From NCBI GenBank assembly GCA_009741485.1, contig CM019236.1, positions 39,498,307 through 39,562,306 of the forward strand: 64,000 nt of DNA, read 5' to 3'. Within the stretch, counting starts at the first letter, position 1; every line of letters starts with the position of its first letter. Shown here one piece after another: positions 41,603 through 53,000 of this stretch. This DNA is from Malurus cyaneus samueli. Lineage: Eukaryota; Chordata; Aves; Passeriformes; Maluridae. The position numbers were made by a program, and so were the translations under genes. The notes under the pieces are model-generated. The model was not told where the DNA came from. It did not search any database and saw only the letters and a list, made by a program, of their open reading frames with translations.

Positions 41603-42009
41603 TGGATGAAGGGATAGACTGCTTCCTCAGCAAGTTTACTGATGATACAAAACTGGGACAAGTGTACCTGGAAGGAATAAACTGGCCACCTATACGGGCT
41701 GGGGGCTGACCTGCTGGAAAACAGCTCTGTGGAGGAGGACCTGGGGATCCTGTTGGACAATATATTGTCCATGAGCCAGCAGTGTGCTCTTTGAGGCCAG
41801 GAAAGCCAATGGTATCCTCGGGTGTAATAGGAAGAACATTGCCAGCTGGTCATGGTAGGTGATCTTGTTACTCTGCCCTGGTGAGGCACGTCCGGAGAGC
41901 TGTGTCCATTTCTGGGCTCCCTAGGACAGTGGAGGCTTGGAGATCCTGGAACAAGTCCAGCAGAGGGCTATTAAGCTGATTAGGGAACTGGAAAATCTCT
42001 CTTATGAGG
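41603..42009 (+). mobile_element. CR1 LINE fragment (3' part of ORF2 region), truncated
   Basis: CR1 is the dominant avian non-LTR retrotransposon. This segment follows the conserved CR1 ORF2 3' region in order: the 'ctcagcaagtttactgatgatac' block at about 41627, 'gaggaggacctgggga' at about 41734, 'agccagcagtgtgctct' at about 41775, then the 'gtgtccatttctgggctcc' and 'ggagatcctggaacaagtccagcagagggc' parts, ending in 'tctcttatgagg'. It is 5'-truncated, as is usual for CR1, and carries internal deletions and stops. It stops exactly where the LTR begins at 42010. The CR1 3' end that should follow is not found beyond the provirus. Assignment is by recall of the family consensus. Confidence 0.85.
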
Positions 42010-42449
42010 TGTCCTGGTTCTGTCCAGGACAGCATTAATTTTTCTCAGGAGGGCATATGGCCAGGACCCAGAGATTGTTCTGCACCACTTCACGTCGTCT
42101 TCTGGGTATGGGGGAAGGGCTCCTTTCTGTCAGCTAGTGGGGCACAGGGAGTTTTTGGGAAGTATCAGGGGTTTCTGTGGGACTGAGCAATTGCATGTGA
42201 ATTGTTTGTGGTTTTGCTTGTATGCTTTACCATTAGTATTGGTGCTGTTGCTCTTCATTGTCTTACTTTATTTCTGTTTCCAGAGCAGCTTGGAAACCAG
42301 TTTGATCTGATCCTTTGTTGTATTAAGTGTATCATTACTGATCACAATATTGCTTGATCTGTTCATGTGGTTGTGGAATCTAACTCTACATATTCCCATC
42401 TATGCACTACGTCCTCCTCACGATGTTTTTCAGAGCAGGGACAGGAGCG

Positions 42450-42452
<3 letters not shown>
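42010..42452 (+). repeat. 5' LTR of the ERVL-like provirus (approximate 3' limit)
   Basis: It starts TGTCCTGGTTCTGTCC at the junction with CR1. The order of blocks, including a TTAATTTTTCTC stretch after the start, 'gagcaattgcatgtgaattg' near 42185 and a T-rich segment ending 'tttctgtttccag' near 42290, parallels the opposite-strand LTR at 45067-45616 and the avian ERVL LTR pattern. The true 3' boundary and primer-binding site are not clear. A 38-base T run begins at 42453 and may lie within or just after the LTR. Confidence 0.65.

Positions 42453-42490
<38 letters not shown>
42453..42490. repeat. Poly-T run (38)
   Basis: Thirty-eight consecutive T, the longest homopolymer in the window, between 'gagcgcaa' and 'gggacatgat'. 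It could be an A-tail of a minus-strand insertion, an expanded T tract of the LTR region, or partly an assembly error. Confidence 0.9.
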
Positions 42491-42491
<1 letters not shown>

Positions 42492-42849
42492 GGACATGAT
42501 AACATCAAGGGCAATGAGAAGGTAATTTGGAATGTGTATTCAATGCTGCTGCTGTGCTCTCCTACCTTGTTACCTCTGGAATCCATTAATAACTGTAGCC
42601 ACTGAAAAGAAAGTGAGAGATGAATTTCTGCAGCCTTTAACCCACTTTCCTCCTTCAGCTGTCAAACAGCTTTTGAGAATTTGAATTTCCCTTCGATGTT
42701 AAGAAAAGCATGTTCATGTTGCCAGGTCTCTTGAGTGTGGTTCACACCTTGTTTAGACTGACAAGAGATTTTTAGGAGGATCTTTCAGAGATCTGTCTCG
42801 AGGGTGGATGAGTAGCATGGAAGGTGGAAGAAAATGGGCCAGCTTTTAA

Positions 42850-44190
42850 GGACTATTCTGCTCCACTGATTTGGAAATTCACCCCTGAAAAAATACAGGG
42901 CCTTGATAAAGTGGCAGGGTATTTGAAAGAACAACGCTGTTACCACTCCAGAGAGGCCTGAAATTATGCAACATGCTTTGCCCTGGCTACTATTTATCAG
43001 ACACGTTGTACTAACAGACACCTCAGAGGAAGGAGGAAAGAGACAATAGACCAGCTGTAACAAACTGCAGCTGAACCAGAGGAACAGTAGCAGTTGTCCC
43101 CATACAGAAAAAAATCCAAGAATAAAATCAATTTGGATAGTGAAGGATGAAGAAGATGCAAGACCCTCAAAACTAGAGAAAGAGATCAGGCCAGAGATTG
43201 TCAACCAATCTCTATTCTTGGGTGAGCTGGGGGACAGATTAATAGATTTCAGCTGCCAGTTGAATGATCCTGAGTGATCTGCCTGCTCTAATTCTGGGAT
43301 ATCACAGCCCACAATATGAAACTGGATGGTGGTGAAGCAGAGCAGCTGGGATCCCTATCCTGGGATGTGGGAATTGACAAGGGATTGGGAAGAGAACAGA
43401 AACTCTCAGTCTTTGGAGGTGACTCCTGTCAAGTGTAAAGGAAAGGTATTCTCTTGAGGGTAATCTAATAATGCACACAAGCAATTGGAGCACAATGGAG
43501 AAAGATACCCAGTACCTGAAGGAATTAAGTCTGCTGGAGATAAGCTGTGAGGATTCAAATAATGAGCAGTCTCCCGTAGATCCAGGTGGGGTGCAGTGTA
43601 CACAATTCATGTGGCAGAGTTTGTACAGAGCATGCCATCAATGTAGATTAACCTACTGGCATTGATGTCAAGGAAAGATGGAGAACAGTGCTTCAGGTGA
43701 CTACCCCACTCCAGGAAAATGAAGATCATCTTTTCTCCTCCCTAGCAGAATGTGCCTTGGCTTTGGAAACACTGTTCAAAACTGTGGACAGACTCAGAAG
43801 ACTTGAGCAAATCAGAGAGGAAATGTCCCATTCCCCACCTGTGTGGACCAGATTCTCTGGTGTTGGGAGACAGGGTCCACAGCAGGAGGTAACCTGTGGT
43901 TTGACCTGAATCACCACAGAGAGGATATAAGGAAATGGGTTGGAAAACCCACCTCTGCTCTAGCAGTATAGGTACGTGAGCTGAAAGGAAGAAGAGGTGG
44001 CACAGGAAATGCTTCAAGGGTAAGAATGCCACTCCAGTTTCCAGTGGGAAAGCCCCCACACAGAAGGGGAGGACTGATGTTGCTTCTGGTCTCCTTGAAG
44101 GGACCTCAGTTCATAGTTACAAGGACTGAGCTATGAGAGCTGTGACCAGGGCCAGAGGGGCCCTGGCTCCAGCCAGGGAGAGGAAGGGGA
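42850..44190 (+). pseudogene. gag-like region of the ERVL remnant
   Basis: It lies between the LTR/leader and the protease motif, where gag is expected, and its text resembles avian ERVL gag as I recall it. An example is the block around 42865-42935 (ctgatttggaaattcaccc, then ctgataaagtggcaggg). All + frames are short: the longest stretches open from a start are 43471-43665 and 43688-43909. A 175-codon open frame on the opposite strand (42785-43312) is a shadow of this decayed region. No intact zinc knuckle was recognised. Confidence 0.55.
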
Positions 44191-44500
44191 CAATCAGATC
44201 TATTGGACAGTGTGGATTCCATGCCCGGGCACATCAGACCCACAAGGGTGTAAGGCTTTAGTTGACACCAGAGCACAATATACCCTGAGGCCATTGAGAT
44301 ATGTAGGGGAATCCATCTCTGCCTCTGGGGTGACAGGGAGATCCTAACAGCTGACTGTACTGGAAGCTACAGTGAGCGAGCCTGGCTACGAATGAATGGC
44401 AAAAACATTCCACTGTGACTGTCCCAGAGGCCCTGGGAATCCTTGCTGTAGATTCCCTCAGGAGAGGGTATGTCAGGGACTCAAAAGGGCATTGCTGGAG
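44190..44500 (+). pseudogene. Retroviral aspartic protease remnant
   Basis: Retroviral proteases process the polyprotein and need an Asp-Thr/Ser-Gly triad. Here the conserved context is visible at 44255-44284, where the codons read Ala-Leu-Val-Asp-Thr-Arg-Ala-Gln-Tyr-Thr. The glycine of the triad is therefore arginine (codon aga at 44270-44272). Together with nearby stops this means the protease is dead. It follows the gag-like region and precedes the reverse transcriptase piece, as in normal pro-pol order. Confidence 0.7.
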
Positions 44501-44689
44501 CTGTGGAGACAGAGGAAATTAGACAGCTCAATACCTTGCCTGGTCTCTCAGAGGGCCCTTTGCTGAGGGAATGCTGAGGGTTGAAGAACAGATACCAACT
44601 GTTACCCCATCACTGCACTGCACTGCAAAACCGCACCAGCTGGAGCTCTGTGACCCCAAACCATGAGACAATTCATGATCTGGAGACCA

Positions 44690-44995
44690 GGGAGTGCTCA
44701 GCAAGACTCACTCGCCCCTAACAGTGTGTAAGTCCAGTGGAGAGTGGAGACTGGCACTGGACTATCGTGGCCTGTGGGAGATTTGCTTTCACCTGAAGGA
44801 ATACGGAGTACGTGTGGAACTGACTGTCCTAGGGGTGGAAACGCAGCACAGACCCACTGGTTGCCATGGACTGATCCAGACTGCACTGGAGAAAGGTGGG
44901 ACTCAACACTTGCAGTGCATTTATGTCATCACACTATGGGTCAACACAGCAGAGAAAAGTTTTGAGAAAAGGGAGAAGACAAAATCCTCCTGAGG
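44690..44995 (+). pseudogene. Reverse transcriptase N-terminal remnant
   Basis: One frame stays open over 44694-44993 and contains the typical early RT block (Lys-Ser-Ser-Gly-Glu-Trp-Arg...Leu-Asp-Tyr-Arg-Gly-Leu) at about 44730-44790. The later palm-domain Tyr-x-Asp-Asp motif was not found before RNase H-like sequence resumes at about 45800, so the catalytic core has been lost or scrambled. The minus-strand LTR at 45067-45616 sits in the missing part. Confidence 0.7.
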
Positions 44996-45066
44996 CTGGT
45001 TTTGCCATAAAAGAAAGTAAGGTCAAGGGACCTGCCCAGTAAATTCAGCTTTTAAGTATAAACCAG

Positions 45067-45616
45067 TGTTCTGATTTAGGAATGGTGCTCTGCAGTTTGT
45101 TGTTGCCACTGAGACTCTCCAAACCAGACTTCTGCTCGCTCACTTCTTTCCTCCCTCCTTCTCCCTCCTGCAGCAGGCTGGAGAGGAGAGGCACAAAAAG
45201 TAATGATGACAGTTGAGATAAGAACAATTTATGAGCAACATCTATGAGATAAGGGCATAAACAGTAACAGCAGCAGCTCTAGTGGCTGAGTGTACAAGAA
45301 AAGAAACATTATTGCTCACCAAAGAAATCCCTGAAAATAGACAACATCCACCTGCCCTTTTTCCATACTTGTCACCACCATGTGCTCTGGCATGGACCTG
45401 GTGTCCCCAAAACCACTCCCTCCAGCATGGAACTGGAGTTTCCCCACCTCTCAGTCTGCCACGCTGGCTCAACAGGGAGGAAGTCCTCCCTAGAAGAGAC
45501 TGCTTTCCTCTGCCCCCAGTAATTTCATGAGGTAGTATAGAATAAACTGACTGTCCTGGCCATGTCCCCTTCTGGCCACAGCAGAAATGAACCCTATTCT
45601 GGAGGGAACCAGGACA
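45067..45616 (-). mobile_element. Solo LTR of the same ERVL group, opposite orientation, inserted in pol
   Basis: Read on the minus strand it begins TGTCCTGGTTCCCTCCAG at 45616 and proceeds through 'ggacatggccaggacag' near 45560, 'tggtgagcaata' near 45320 and 'ttgttcttatctcaac' near 45220. It then passes 'tgtgcctctcctctcc' near 45200 and an AG-rich 'gaagtgagcgagcag' block near 45140, ending ...CA at about 45067. The length of about 550 bp suits an LTR. Five-base flanks (accag and aatgg) do not match, so a target-site duplication is not evident. It interrupts the + strand provirus between RT and RNase H. Confidence 0.72.
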
Positions 45617-45799
45617 AATGGAAAGATGGACATCATCAGATTCCAATGGATGTGGTCAAAAAAAATAGCAACTATGTCCCTCCAATGAGCAAAATAATTG
45701 CAGGCTTTCCTATGAGTTGTGGTGGTTTGGAGGATGCATATTCCATACTGCAATCAGATTGTAAACCCTCTTTCTCATGTGACATAGAAGAAGAATGAT

Positions 45800-46440
45800 T
45801 TTTGAGTGAGGTCCTGAACAACAACAAGCTTTTGAACAAATTAAATGGGAGTTTGTTCATGCAGTAGCCCTTGCACCAGTTAGGATGGGGCAAGGTATGA
45901 AAAACGTGCTGTGAGCTGCAGAGAATGGTCCTTCCTGGGAAGGGAGATCCAGGACAATCTGTGGAGTTCTGGAGTCGTGGATACAAAAGATCTGAAATCT
46001 ATTACAGATTTCAGCCCGGCTGATCTGTTTCAGTCCAGCTGAAAAAGAGATAATGCAGCTTCTGAAGGGGTTTTAGCTGCTTCAGAAGTGATTGTGACCG
46101 AAGCACAGCTCCTCCTGGCAGCCTGACTGGCAGTGTGGGGCTGGATTCTCTAAGTCCCTTCCACACATCATGACACTGATGCAACGTGAAGTAAGTGGGT
46201 TGTGTTGTTCACACAGTGAGCTCAAATAAAAAACTCCAGTCTCCCAGGGCCCTTGGAAGTCATCACTAAGTGGCCTAAAGGCAAAAATTTTGGACCAGAG
46301 GCAAACTCAACTGAGCTGCTGAGCTGTGGCAGAACATCACAGCCTGGCTGGAGAAGTTGGCTGTAAAAGTACATCATGAGATGCACACGTGCCTGAGAAT
46401 TGGGCTGCTCAAGAACATCGCAACAACTGAGGGGTGGATT
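45800..46440 (+). pseudogene. RT connection / RNase H-like remnant
   Basis: Broken frames resume after the inserted LTR at about 45806 with text typical of the ERVL region between RT and RNase H, for example 'gaggtcctgaacaacaacaagc' and, near 45970, 'gttctggagtcgtggatac'. Stops are frequent and no intact domain can be read. Identification rests on position in the element and recall of related elements. Confidence 0.5.
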
Positions 46441-46687
46441 GAGCTGCCAACATTAAAATGTCTCAGGTGCATCTGGACTGGCAACATAAGGGTGAATTAT
46501 TTCTGACTTGGTGGGCCTGTGATGCCTCAGGTCATCAGGGAAGAGATGCAACATCCAGATGGCTCATGATGAAGGGATGGGGCTTACCCATGGACTCTGT
46601 ATCCCAGGTTACCCACAAGTGTGAAACACGTGCTCTGATCCAGCAGGCCCAGTGGGTAAAGCTGCTCTGGCAAGGTGGGAAATGGTC
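46440..46687 (+). pseudogene. Integrase zinc-binding (HHCC) domain remnant
   Basis: The frame 46458-46700 carries the conserved block Gly-His-Gln-Gly-Arg-Asp at about 46530 and, further on, His-Lys-Cys-Glu-Thr-Arg. In an intact HHCC finger the last position would be a second cysteine, here arginine, and the first histidine is not evident. The domain is therefore recognisable but broken. It ends at the insertion point of a CR1 fragment at about 46688. Confidence 0.7.
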
Positions 46688-46830
46688 ACAGAATCACTGA
46701 ATATTCAGATCTGGAAGGGACCCATAAGGATCATTGAGTCCAGCTCCAAGTGAATGGTCCCTATAGGCATTGAATCCTACAACCTTGGCATTATTAGAAT
46801 CATGCTTGAGCACCTGAGCTCATCTGGGGT
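46688..46830 (-). mobile_element. CR1 3'-end fragment in antisense, inserted in integrase
   Basis: On the + strand it reads 'agaatcactgaatattcag' then 'ctggaagggacccataaggatcattgagtcc', the reverse complement of an avian CR1 3' end, with the tail octamer-like sequence at the left. It goes on through 'aaccttggcattattag' to about 46830. It splits the integrase zinc domain (left) from the catalytic core (right). The right limit is approximate. Confidence 0.8.
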
Positions 46831-46839
46831 CAAAATACA

Positions 46840-47015
46840 GATAAGCAGTGGCCTGGCACATTGGTTACATCACACTCTCTGCAGACACGCCAAGATGAGT
46901 GCCACGTGCTTACAAAGCTGGAAGCAAACACAGGATGGCTGGAGCTGTGCTTCACACCGCTGCCTGGAATATCATCTTCCATCTTCAGTCTTGAGAAGCA
47001 GGTTTGATAAATACA
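46840..47015 (+). pseudogene. Integrase catalytic core remnant
   Basis: Sequence resumes in retroviral integrase pattern after the CR1 insert. 'tggcacattggttacatcacact' at about 46853 is the strand that normally holds the first catalytic aspartate; here the codon reads glycine (ggt). 'gcttacaaagctggaagcaaacacaggatggctgg' follows at about 46908. Recognisable similarity ends near 47015. The frame 46754-47023 is open only by chance across the CR1 and this piece. Confidence 0.6.
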
Positions 47016-50000
47016 GTACATGAAAGTAACTGATGAAATAAAGAGTTGAAATTGGGAATTAGTTTGCTCTCAGCACAGAGCACTGACCTCTGCTGCCAGT
47101 TTCTGTGCTTGTGGCTTCTCTTTTAGAAGAAGGTGCAAATGCTGTTTAAAGTACAGAATGATACGGAGTCTGGAAATTGAGGCTTACAGAATAAGGCTAA
47201 AGGAAATTGTCTTATTAAAGAATTCTTGAAGTAACTTTGCCACCATTGGTTAAAATTTTCACTTGAAATGATACAACTGATAGTGTAGGAAGGAGATTTT
47301 TTTTCCTTTGTGTGGAGACAAGACAGTAAGTTTCAGAGGTTTACAGGTGAAGGTGAGCATAAGATCTTGTCTTGAAAATTTTATGTCTGAAAGATAAGAT
47401 ATCTAGCAGTAAAGATATTTAAGTATATAAAGTTATGAAAAAAAAGCGAATTTTTTTCGCTGGCAACACTTAAAAAAACCTGTTACACATTGTGTGTGTA
47501 TGTATGAATTATCAGCTTTCTGTTTGCTTTGGCTTTCTGGGACAATTTTTACAGTCTTTAAGTGGAGTCAATTTGGTATTGACCCTTTTAATCCTGAAAT
47601 GAGTAAGTACATATACTTTTTATTTACTCTTTTCCTGCAGTGCCATGACAAGGATTTTATCTATACTACCCTCAGCATTCTTGGGTCTCTTGTGTTCCAT
47701 TGCTTGTCAGATACTTTCATGCAGAGCAGAACAAGCACATTCTTAGGGAGGTAATAGTGAGCTTGTTGCCAGAGTCAGGATTGAATGAGGGGGGTTTTTT
47801 AATTTTTTTTTTTTTTTTAACCACTGAATTCATTGCCTGTTTCCCCTGTGAAATCTTACATACAAACTTTTCCTCAGTAGAAGGGAGCTGTTCTTTCCTA
47901 TTTTTAACTTTAAGAATGGAAAGTTTGTTGTTTGGGTGAAATGTAATCTGACTTCACCCTCTACCTTTGACCAAAGTTTGATGTCATTGAATCACAGTCA
48001 AAGCTTTTATTGAAACAAACAAACAGTTCTTTCCCCTTTGGTGTGAATTTTCTCTGCATTTTCTGGTTTAGGAAAAAGAAAAATGATTTTTACATACTTC
48101 TGGTTACAAGGTGTATAAAACATTCTCTCTTTTGTTAAAGAGGCGCATATTGATCTCAAAAGCAATGTATGTGTTATCAGATTATAATGTCCTCGCTGAA
48201 AAGAAGTACATTTGCAGTAAAATATTCCATTTTTTTTTAAACGCATTATGATATAGAACTAAGACAGTGAAATTTAATCACCAAGAGAAATTTAAGACAT
48301 ACTTCATGATAAAGAACATTCATGGTGCTACAAAATTAGTTTTCAGATATTGCACAATGACCCAGGAAGAAATGAATGCTGATAGTAAAGTTTATGTACT
48401 CTTGGAGGATATAGAATATTTCAAGTCTATGTTGTAAGGTTTTGTTTTTTTTTCAATTCCCTTAGAATATATGTATCCATTCATATTCTCTCTAAAAAAC
48501 TTGGTTTTTTCTTTCCAACTGATATTATAAATTCATTAGTCTTCCAAAGCTTTTCACAGAAAAAAAGAAACACTGGACTTACTGAAATAAATTATTTGCT
48601 CATAAAGATCATACTAATTAACATGTAATATATTATTACCTTTTATACTAAAAACTTTTTTCAACCTCTTGTAGTATTTTTCAAGTCTCTGTTACCAAGA
48701 TCCCCACAAAAACTCAATGCATGATATTTCAATAACAGAAATATTAATTCAATGTTAATTTGATTTTATACAACTAAATAAGGTCCATAAAAAACCACAA
48801 AATTGTGTTCCTGTGGTGTTTTGAAATGTGCTTATAATCATCTTGCCATTTTGACTCTTCTTTGAGAAAGTAGGCCTTTATGTCAAAAGACATAAAACTT
48901 GCCTATCGAGTAGAAGTTATACCCTTCTACTTACTTGATTTACTGTAGTATATATCTGGAAAGAGCTGATCTAAAAGCATTACTGCAGCAAATTTGGTTA
49001 ATTAATAAATTTTACAATATGTTTTCTAAGTGAATAAAAATACCTTAACTGCATATCACACATTTATCTCATCACCTCGCAGGTCTAATTTGTTCTAATC
49101 TATTGTTTTAGTGAATCATCGGCTCTTTCACCACTGAATTTGCAAACAAAAATGTAATTGGAATCTATGAAAAAATACGGACTTTATCCAATAATCTGGG
49201 AAATTATTATAAGAACTTTCTGGTTTCAAATGATAGTAGGTATTAGGGGTTAAGTTTTAGTGGTAGCACAGATCTTGCATTGAATCATAGTTTGTAGGTT
49301 TCTGAAAAGGATGAAGAGAATCAGGAGTCAGTGAACTCATTATTAATGTTTCTGCAATGTCAGGTAACACTAGAGTAGCTGACTTGAGGCCAGTTTTTGG
49401 GTACTAAGAACAAAAATGTTCTTTATTTCACTTTCTTATGGATTTTGTAAACTTTCAGTGATTTTCATGCTATTTTTCTGTAATATATGGAACAAAAACA
49501 ATTAATGTAGTCAGATAAAGAACTAAAAATAAGTAAATAAAACCCTATGGAAAACATAATTTCCAGCTTTATGACAACTATGTCAGCTACTGAAGATGTA
49601 TTGTGAAGTGTGGATCTTTGCCAGTGTCTGTTGGGAAACGTTTCTTTTGTATCCCTTCCATTCCTATATAATTAAATTCTGACCTGTATAACTGTAGTGT
49701 TTATCTTATTCCTTCTGGTTTGTCTTTTTAAGTTTTATGTGTTCAGTCACAAAAAGTCTTTCATACCCCTGGACAACAGCAAGGCTTTCTGTGAACAGGA
49801 AATTTGGCTTTTTTTTTACTTGCTACTTGTACTTGATTTCTTGTTGGCATGAAATAACTGCAATTGTGAAAAAGAGATACCTCCTTGAAAGGAAGGAAAC
49901 ACAGCAGTTCATGGATTTTGCTGAGGTAAAAATCACGTGCCTGATATATAATACATCTAGGAACAATTGACTGCTAAGTGTCAGAATTCTGTGTGACTCT

Positions 50001-53000
50001 GTGTTAGCGGCTATCTGGAAAAGATAACAATTTTATTTGAAAACTGGAAACTTTTGTTTCAAATTCAAGAAAATCACCAGCCCTGCCATGCATATTATGT
50101 CCTTGATAACATCTTTACATTTGCAGAGAAACTGTTTCAAAATCCTAAGACCTTCTTTTTTCCATCTTTGGCAGTCAGCTCCCCTCCTTCATACTCCATC
50201 CCCTCCCAGAAATAGTTGAAATCTATTAATGAAAACTAGTGTTTAAATAAAAAATAAATTAAGAAAATCCTGATTAGCCTGAGCTAATCACCAGTAAAAT
50301 TTCAGCTTGAAAGGTTAACTTTTTTCAAAGAAGTAAGCAGCAGAAAGCCTCAGCAAAGGAAAGCCTTATGATGTTATATATCTACTATATGTAGGTGAAA
50401 TATAGTATGTGGAAATGCCTAATATATTCCATGAACTGAACTGAAGAATGGAATACCCTAGTGTTGTTTTTAAGCTCCTAGCTACAACCAGGCAGCAGCA
50501 GACCTGAGATAAAGAAATCCTTAGGCTCTCTGAACAAGGATATCTTATCCCCCTGTCCAGGAAGCAAATGCATGGATAAGCATGTAGCAGCAACAGTAAT
50601 GACAGGCAAGATTCATATTAAACAAAATTGCATAATGTGTAGCTCGAAGGCCTGAAACTGTGATGGTCTAATTGTCTGTAAATCTATCAACTTCTGCTTC
50701 CTCTTACTGATGAGAATTTCACCAAGATCGGCACCAGCATAATGGTCAAAACCTCTCAGGAAAACAAGGAGAGGGGAAATACCTTTCTATCTATGTTACA
50801 GGAATCTCATTAAATTTTGTGAATCTTTTGAAACTAATTACAAGCCTGCACACTGACCAAAGACTAAATTGTCACAATTAACATATTTAAAAGTTCTGTT
50901 AGGTAAAGTGCCATGGGTGCTCACTCCTAGGGAAAATTAAGCGTCTTTTGTTGAAAAGAGTAGACGAGCTAGAAATATTTGGTCTTCACAGTAACAGGAA
51001 AAGAAACTCTTAGAAGTGCACATGACAGAACTATAGATTTAATAAATACCCGTTGGAGGGCAGGTTTTGTGGCACCATTTTTTTAGTTTTTTTAGGTTTA
51101 GTGAGTTTTGAATAAATATAATTTTATGAAGAAAAAGTGTGTGCAAAAATAAAATAGCTGAAAATAATTTTATTAAAAATTAGTGAAATTGTAACATGTT
51201 AATTTGTGTATGCTCTTGGGTTGGGTTGGGATGCTTTAGTTTGAATTAGGATATGTCATGAGCAAAGTCAATGTGTCAAAGTAAAGCATATACTTTTTAG
51301 ATAATTATGAACAGAATATCATTATTGAACATCGACATGTAGTAACTAAGCACTTTATGCTGACATTTGTTTATTTAGAGTAAATTTGTACTCAATTTGG
51401 AAAGCAACAAAATCATAGTCTTTGTTATGGACCAAGCTGATAATTTATATAAAGAACAGTAGCTGATTGTTCCATTCAAAATAAAACAAGTATTATATTC
51501 TTGATATTGCCAAAGGAAAGAGATGGTTTGTGCCTGTAAATAAAATAAAGTTTGTTTCACGACATGGAAATTCAAATATACACTTATGGATCCTGAATTT
51601 AAAAAAATCTCAGCTTTTCCCAGTATTCTTCTGGTTTTTATTTTTATTTGTATTTCAGCAAACAGCTGCTTTGGTGGAAGAAACAAAATTTATTTGATCA
51701 ACCATAATGTTTTAAACATAGCCATGATAATTGTTAGTATTGTTACTAACAATAATGTAATGTTATCATAGTATGATATCCTATTTGAACTCCTTTATTA
51801 CAGTTCATATGGTTTGATCTATGTAATTTATAGTACCTCTGTATTACAGAGTCCTTGGTTTGCTCTGAGTATGCATAATGAGATAGTATTTGAAGCTGGA
51901 AGACAAATGGTAGGCATACTTTATTCATTCTTCACTTAAGAGTTTTATTACTATAAAATGCCTCAGAATCATTATGAATTTGATTAAACTGACACTGGAA
52001 TTATGGTATAAGGAAAGTCAAGCCTTATATAACTTGAATATTTTTTTCTGAATAACAGGTAATATGTATTCTGTTTATATATTCTTTCCTTCACAAAACT
52101 TTATTTATTACCATATTTTTGTGCATATGACAGAAACCTGGGATATTTTTATGTTTTTGGTATCTGTATGTATTGTTTTAAAAAGTAAATAAAAACTGTT
52201 TTAAAAACTGTAATAAATGCTATATGATGGACAGCTTCTAATTAAAACTTCTCATTTTAAACCTCATAGTTTAAAATAGTTAGAATAGACTATTCAAGTA
52301 TTCCTTTAGCCTGGAGAAGCTGTGTGAAATATCACTAGAAAGCCCTACATTGCCTTCAGCAGGGGGATGTGTTCTATTATACAGTGGAAGGCTGTCCAAG
52401 AGAAATGAAGAGTCACTGGTAGTGTGTGAGATTGTGTTTCCATTCTGCAGTGTGTTTTCCAGAGTAAGTGAAACCACATAGAACTGTCACTCTTTAGAGA
52501 TTATATACTTTCATTTGTTTTTATTTAATTTGAGAAACAAGTTGATACTGACCATCTTATTCTTGACATATTTTAGAAAGTGTTTTGGTTTAATTCTGAA
52601 ACTCATATTAAATTTTGAGTTAAATTTCACTCTGGAAGTACAACAAGAATGTGTTTTAAGCTACTTGTGCCAGGCAATAAAGCAGAAGTTCGTATGAAGT
52701 CATTTTCCTGAAGTAAAGCATAGCAGCTGTTGTCAAAGAAACATATAATTATTCAGGGTATATCTATTTGTGATGCACTGCTCATTTTGCATATTCTGCA
52801 AAGGCAAGAAACCATATAATGGACTGCTAGATTTTGGATAACAACTTTTTTCAATATTCAAAATTTTAAGTGCCTTTTTACTATAAATCTCGTTTGACAT
52901 AAATTATTGTACAATAAATGCTAAGTGCTCACAGAATTCTTCTGGGAATATCTCAAAGCAATATGTGTGTTTCACAAATACGCATGTATTAGACCATCTG

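Larger units (their letters stand above)
42010..47015 (+). mobile_element. Degraded ERVL-type endogenous retrovirus, 3' truncated
   Basis: A provirus remnant runs on the + strand in the order LTR, leader, gag-like region, protease, reverse transcriptase start, RNase H-like region and integrase pieces. Every reading frame is broken by stops and indels, so no protein is expected. The LTR begins TGTCCTGGTT, typical of an avian ERVL group, as I recall. No envelope region or 3' LTR is seen; recognisable sequence ends near 47015. Two later insertions sit inside it, a minus-strand LTR and a minus-strand CR1 fragment. The family name is from recall and not from a search; the retroviral nature is secure, the exact family less so. 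Confidence 0.8.

Noticed and set aside
42785..43312. 175-codon open frame on the minus strand, the longest in the window
   Set aside because: It lies antisense to the gag-like part of the + strand provirus and has no recognisable domain; stops are simply absent on that strand by chance.
45242..45646. 134-codon minus-strand frame as a gene
   Set aside because: It falls entirely within and around the minus-strand LTR, whose sequence explains it.
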